Positions 12,307 through 14,530 of a DNA stretch of 14,530 bases are shown here, one piece after another (positions within the stretch are counted from its first letter, which is position 1; each line of letters opens with the position of its first letter). The notes beneath the pieces were generated by a model. That model worked only from the letters and a program-made list of their open reading frames with translations, did no database searches and was not told the DNA's origin. Position numbers and translations under genes: made by a program. Source of the stretch: Actinomycetota bacterium (GTDB lineage: Bacteria; Actinomycetota; AC-67); contig VAYV01000024.1 in assembly GCA_005883175.1 (NCBI GenBank), forward strand, positions 7,020 through 21,549, written 5' to 3'.

Positions 12307-13965
12307 GTGGCGACGGGCGCATCGGAAGTCGCACGGGCGCTACGCGCGCACGGCGTGTCGACGGTATTCGCGCTGTGCGGCGACCACACCAATCCGATCC
12401 TGGAGTCGTGCGACGACGAGCAGATCCGGATCGTCGACGCGCGCGACGAGCGAGGCGCCGCGTGGATGGCCGCCGGCTGGGCGTTGGCGACGGCCGAGCC
12501 GGGCGTCGTCGTCGTGTCGAACACGCCTGCGCTGACGAACGCGGCGACGGCTCTCGCGGATTCGACGTTCTCGGGGATCCCGGTCGTGTGCATCACCGGC
12601 GGGGTGGCGTTGAGCGATCGCGGGAAGGGACACCCGGGCGATCAGGACCAGGCCGCGATAGCGGAGCCGATCTCGAAGTGGTCCGTTCTGTTGGAAAACC
12701 CAGAGGAAGCCTCGGTGCTGATCTCTCGGAGTTGCCAGATCGCCGTCGCACCACGGCCGGGTGCGGTTGTCGTCGAATTACCGATGGACGTGCAGCAGAG
12801 CCGAGTGGAACGCGGTGTGGAAGAACTCTCGCTACGCACGTCGGAACGTGATGGAGAGACACCGAACGTTTCGGAGATCGCGCGCCTCCTCGGTTCGGCC
12901 GAGCGACCCGTCATCATCGCCGGGAGCGGGTGCTTCTGGGACGGTGCCGGCGACGCGTTGCGCGCGTTCGCCGAGCGCGCGCGCATCCCGGTGTTCACCG
13001 CGCGCGCCGCGCGAGGGCTGCTCTCCGACGATCACGAGCTGTGCATGGGATTCCCGAACCTGCTCGCGCCGGCGGCGCAGACGATCTTCGGCGACGCAGA
13101 CATCGCGCTCGTGCTCGGAGCGGAGCTCGACGTGCTCATGGGCAACGGCGCGTTCCATCCGGGCTGCACGCTGATCCGCCTGGACCAAGATCCGAACGCG
13201 TTCGCGATCGGCCGCCCCGCCGAGATCGCGCTCGTCGCATCCCCCCGATCGATGTTGGACGCTCTTGTACGAGACGCCACAGCTCTCGACACCGACGCGT
13301 GGGTGAAGCGTTTGCGCGACGCGGTTGATGCGCGTGCGGCCGACGTTGCGAAGCGCGCGCAGATCTCGTCGGCGCCGCTCCATCCGGGGCGCATGATCGC
13401 GGAGGTCGCGTCGAAGCTTCCGCCGGATGCGATCGTAACGGTGGACGCCGGCGAGCTCGCGCTGTGGGCGATCGATGCGATCCCCGCGCGCGCGCCGTCG
13501 TCGTTCCACACCTCGTCGGCCTCGGCGATGGGTGCGCTCGGTATGGGGCTGCCGTGGGCCATCGGGATGAAGGCTGCTCGTCCCGACCGGCCGGTCGTTG
13601 CAGTGTGCGGGGACGGATCGTTCGGGTTCACGGCGATGGAAGTGGAGACGTCTGCCCGGCACGGCTTGCCGGTCGCCGCCGTGATCGGCAACGACGGCGG
13701 CTGGGGCATCGTGCGTCACCTGCAGCGGGCGCTGCACGGGCGCGCGCTGGCGAGCGACCTGCCCGTCGCGCCCTACGAGCTGCTCGCCGAGTTCGCCGGC
13801 GGCACCGGGGATCGCGTCGAGACACCGAAGCAGCTCGAGATCGCCGTCACCAACGCGCTCGTTTCCGCCAAACCCAGCGTGATCAACGCGATCGTGGATC
13901 CGGCAGCCGAGCACGAAGCGATGCCGTTGATCGCGGCGATGTTCGCCGCGCGCGCACCACGCTAG
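12307..13965 (+). CDS. ThDP-dependent enzyme (acetolactate synthase / 2-hydroxyacyl-CoA lyase-like)
   Basis: This 552-residue protein has the three-domain layout of ThDP decarboxylases and lyases. The PYR domain (about 1-165) carries the cofactor-activating glutamate E48 in DARDERGAAWMA. The central domain runs about 185-330. The PP domain (about 360-540) carries the ThDP/metal motif GDGSFGFTAMEVETSARHGL from 435, ending in GNDGGWG at 461-467. It should cleave or decarboxylate a 2-oxoacid or 2-hydroxyacyl-CoA. GKGHPGDQDQAAIAEPISKW at 106-125 resembles the 2-hydroxyacyl-CoA lyase/oxalyl-CoA decarboxylase branch more than biosynthetic acetolactate synthase, but activity cannot be fixed, and no regulatory subunit gene is nearby. 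GTG 12307 is the only reasonable start, 10 nt after the dehydrogenase stop, with no clear Shine-Dalgarno, implying coupling. The stop TAG shares CTAG 13962-13965 with the opposing small gene. Confidence 0.9.
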   Translation: MATGASEVARALRAHGVSTVFALCGDHTNPILESCDDEQIRIVDARDERGAAWMAAGWALATAEPGVVVVSNTPALTNAATALADSTFSGIPVVCITGGVALSDRGKGHPGDQDQAAIAEPISKWSVLLENPEEASVLISRSCQIAVAPRPGAVVVELPMDVQQSRVERGVEELSLRTSERDGETPNVSEIARLLGSAERPVIIAGSGCFWDGAGDALRAFAERARIPVFTARAARGLLSDDHELCMGFPNLLAPAAQTIFGDADIALVLGAELDVLMGNGAFHPGCTLIRLDQDPNAFAIGRPAEIALVASPRSMLDALVRDATALDTDAWVKRLRDAVDARAADVAKRAQISSAPLHPGRMIAEVASKLPPDAIVTVDAGELALWAIDAIPARAPSSFHTSSASAMGALGMGLPWAIGMKAARPDRPVVAVCGDGSFGFTAMEVETSARHGLPVAAVIGNDGGWGIVRHLQRALHGRALASDLPVAPYELLAEFAGGTGDRVETPKQLEIAVTNALVSAKPSVINAIVDPAAEHEAMPLIAAMFAARAPR

Positions 13966-14243
13966 CGGCTGAACCCCGCGTGCCTCATCTTGGGCTTGGG
14001 ACGCTCGAAAAGGACCTGCGTGATCTGGTAGTAGGGCAGGACGACCGAGAGCTGCCGGGAGTCGTCTTCGGTCTCGTGGACGTCCGCGTGGAGCCAGGAA
14101 TCCGTGGTTTCCACGATCCGGTCGACCCGGTAGATCCGGCCGTTCCCCAGGATCAGCTCGGCGGTGACTTCCTCGCCTTCCCCCGCTCGACCTGCGAATT
14201 CTTTCTTCCGCTCATCGAATGCTTCGAAGAACTGCTTGTCCAT
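13962..14243 (-). CDS. Small beta-rich protein of unknown function
   Basis: This encodes a 93-residue hydrophilic protein that I do not recognise. It begins with a charged helix, MDKQFFEAFDERKKEFAGRA, then four likely beta strands (VTAELILGNG, RIYRVDRIVETT, SWLHADVHE and LSVVLPYYQITQVLFE), and a basic tail PKPKMRHAGFSR. The strand pattern, with a turn at LGNG and a final Y-x-x-I-T-x-V strand, recalls small Sm-like or SH3-like barrels, but this is only a pattern match. The ATG at 14243 is chosen because the protein-like composition starts there; the frame remains open to 14375 but with no coding character, and no Shine-Dalgarno is seen. Its stop overlaps that of the ThDP enzyme gene on the other strand. 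It is divergent from the partial gene at the window end. Confidence 0.6.
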   Translation of the reverse strand: MDKQFFEAFDERKKEFAGRAGEGEEVTAELILGNGRIYRVDRIVETTDSWLHADVHETEDDSRQLSVVLPYYQITQVLFERPKPKMRHAGFSR

Positions 14244-14362
14244 GGGCGGCAGCGTGCCAGCCTGGGGAGACGGGCGCAAGCCGCAGGATGATTGTCCGTT
14301 CCGTCCCCTGGGAATAGTCACATCCGCCAGATACAGTGCGGCAAGGGAGAAAGGGGCCGACC
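14244..14362. other. Divergent intergenic region
   Basis: This 119-bp spacer separates two divergent genes. A TACAGT (14332-14337) fits a plus-strand -10 for the partial gene, and TTGTCC (14292-14297) followed after 17 bp by TAGTCA (14315-14320) is an alternative. Neither is convincing. No strong dyad was found. Confidence 0.25.
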
Positions 14363-14530
14363 GTGACCGAGTCACACGCGGTGATCGACCTCCGGGAGAC
14401 GCATTTCATCTCCCCCGACCACGCGCGCCTCGCGCGCGCCGTCCGAGCCTCGATCCGCAGCCAGGTCGTGGATCTCCTCGACCGGCACGGGCTGCTCAAT
14501 AGGAAAGACGTCCAGCGCTGCCCGTCCTGC
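14363..14530 (+). CDS. Unknown protein, 5' part only (runs off the window)
   Basis: From GTG 14363 a frame is open for 56 codons to the window edge. A good Shine-Dalgarno, AAAGGGG (14350-14356), sits 6 nt upstream and supports the start. The visible protein begins MTESHAVIDLRETHFIS, has a helical segment DHARLARAVRASIRSQVVDLLDRHGLL, and ends with the pair of cysteines CPSC at the very edge. CPSC after a helical lead could be the first half of a zinc-binding site, but the second half is outside the window. I do not recognise the family. It is divergent from the small beta-rich gene, with a 119-bp spacer between them. Confidence 0.6.
   Translation, partial: MTESHAVIDLRETHFISPDHARLARAVRASIRSQVVDLLDRHGLLNRKDVQRCPSC

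Overview
The window is a compact, GC-rich stretch of bacterial chromosome. GTG and TTG starts are common, Shine-Dalgarno sites are GGAGG-like, and some starts look leaderless with a TAnnnT -10 box. One gene pair is an ECF sigma factor followed by a DUF5667-type protein. Together these suggest an actinobacterium or a close high-GC relative, probably from a little-cultured soil or sediment lineage. This is inference from gene content and style; there is no rRNA or marker gene to settle it.

Layout, left to right: the 3' end of a TPR-containing regulator (to 671, +); an acyl-CoA synthetase (713-2344, +); a 15-bp inverted repeat between convergent genes; a single-chain CoA-transferase/IpdAB-like protein (2401-4134, -); a 231-bp divergent control region packed with dyad symmetries; a TetR regulator (4366-5016, +); a tightly coupled three-gene minus-strand operon of SRPBCC protein, PaaG-like enoyl-CoA hydratase/isomerase and GNAT acetyltransferase (6753 down to 5013); an acyl-CoA dehydrogenase (6838-7899, +); an SDR oxidoreductase (7901-8674, -); an amidohydrolase-2 family metal enzyme (8786-9949, +); a minus-strand pair of ECF sigma factor and DUF5667-like membrane protein (11218 down to 9974); a plus-strand pair of D-2-hydroxyacid dehydrogenase and ThDP-dependent lyase/decarboxylase (11313-13965); a small beta-rich protein of unknown function (13962-14243, -); and the 5' end of an unknown gene (14363 onward, +).

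Most enzymes act on acyl-CoA thioesters or their oxidised products: activation (synthetase), CoA transfer or C-C hydrolysis, dehydrogenation, hydration/isomerisation, alcohol oxidation, and ThDP-dependent cleavage. The neighbourhood looks like a catabolic locus for fatty, alicyclic, aromatic or steroid-derived acids, with the TetR protein the likely local controller of at least the CoA-transferase gene. The exact substrate cannot be read from sequence.

The strongest oddities are these: the sigma factor is broken (region 2 intact, half of region 4 missing and the rest in another frame), although its translational link to the DUF5667 gene is preserved; the TetR/CoA-transferase spacer holds seven short dyads; a perfect 15-bp inverted repeat lies over the synthetase stop codon; and two convergent gene pairs share a single CTAG as both stop codons. 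No tRNA, rRNA, CRISPR, insertion sequence or phage gene was seen. No stretch over 300 bases lacks a gene.
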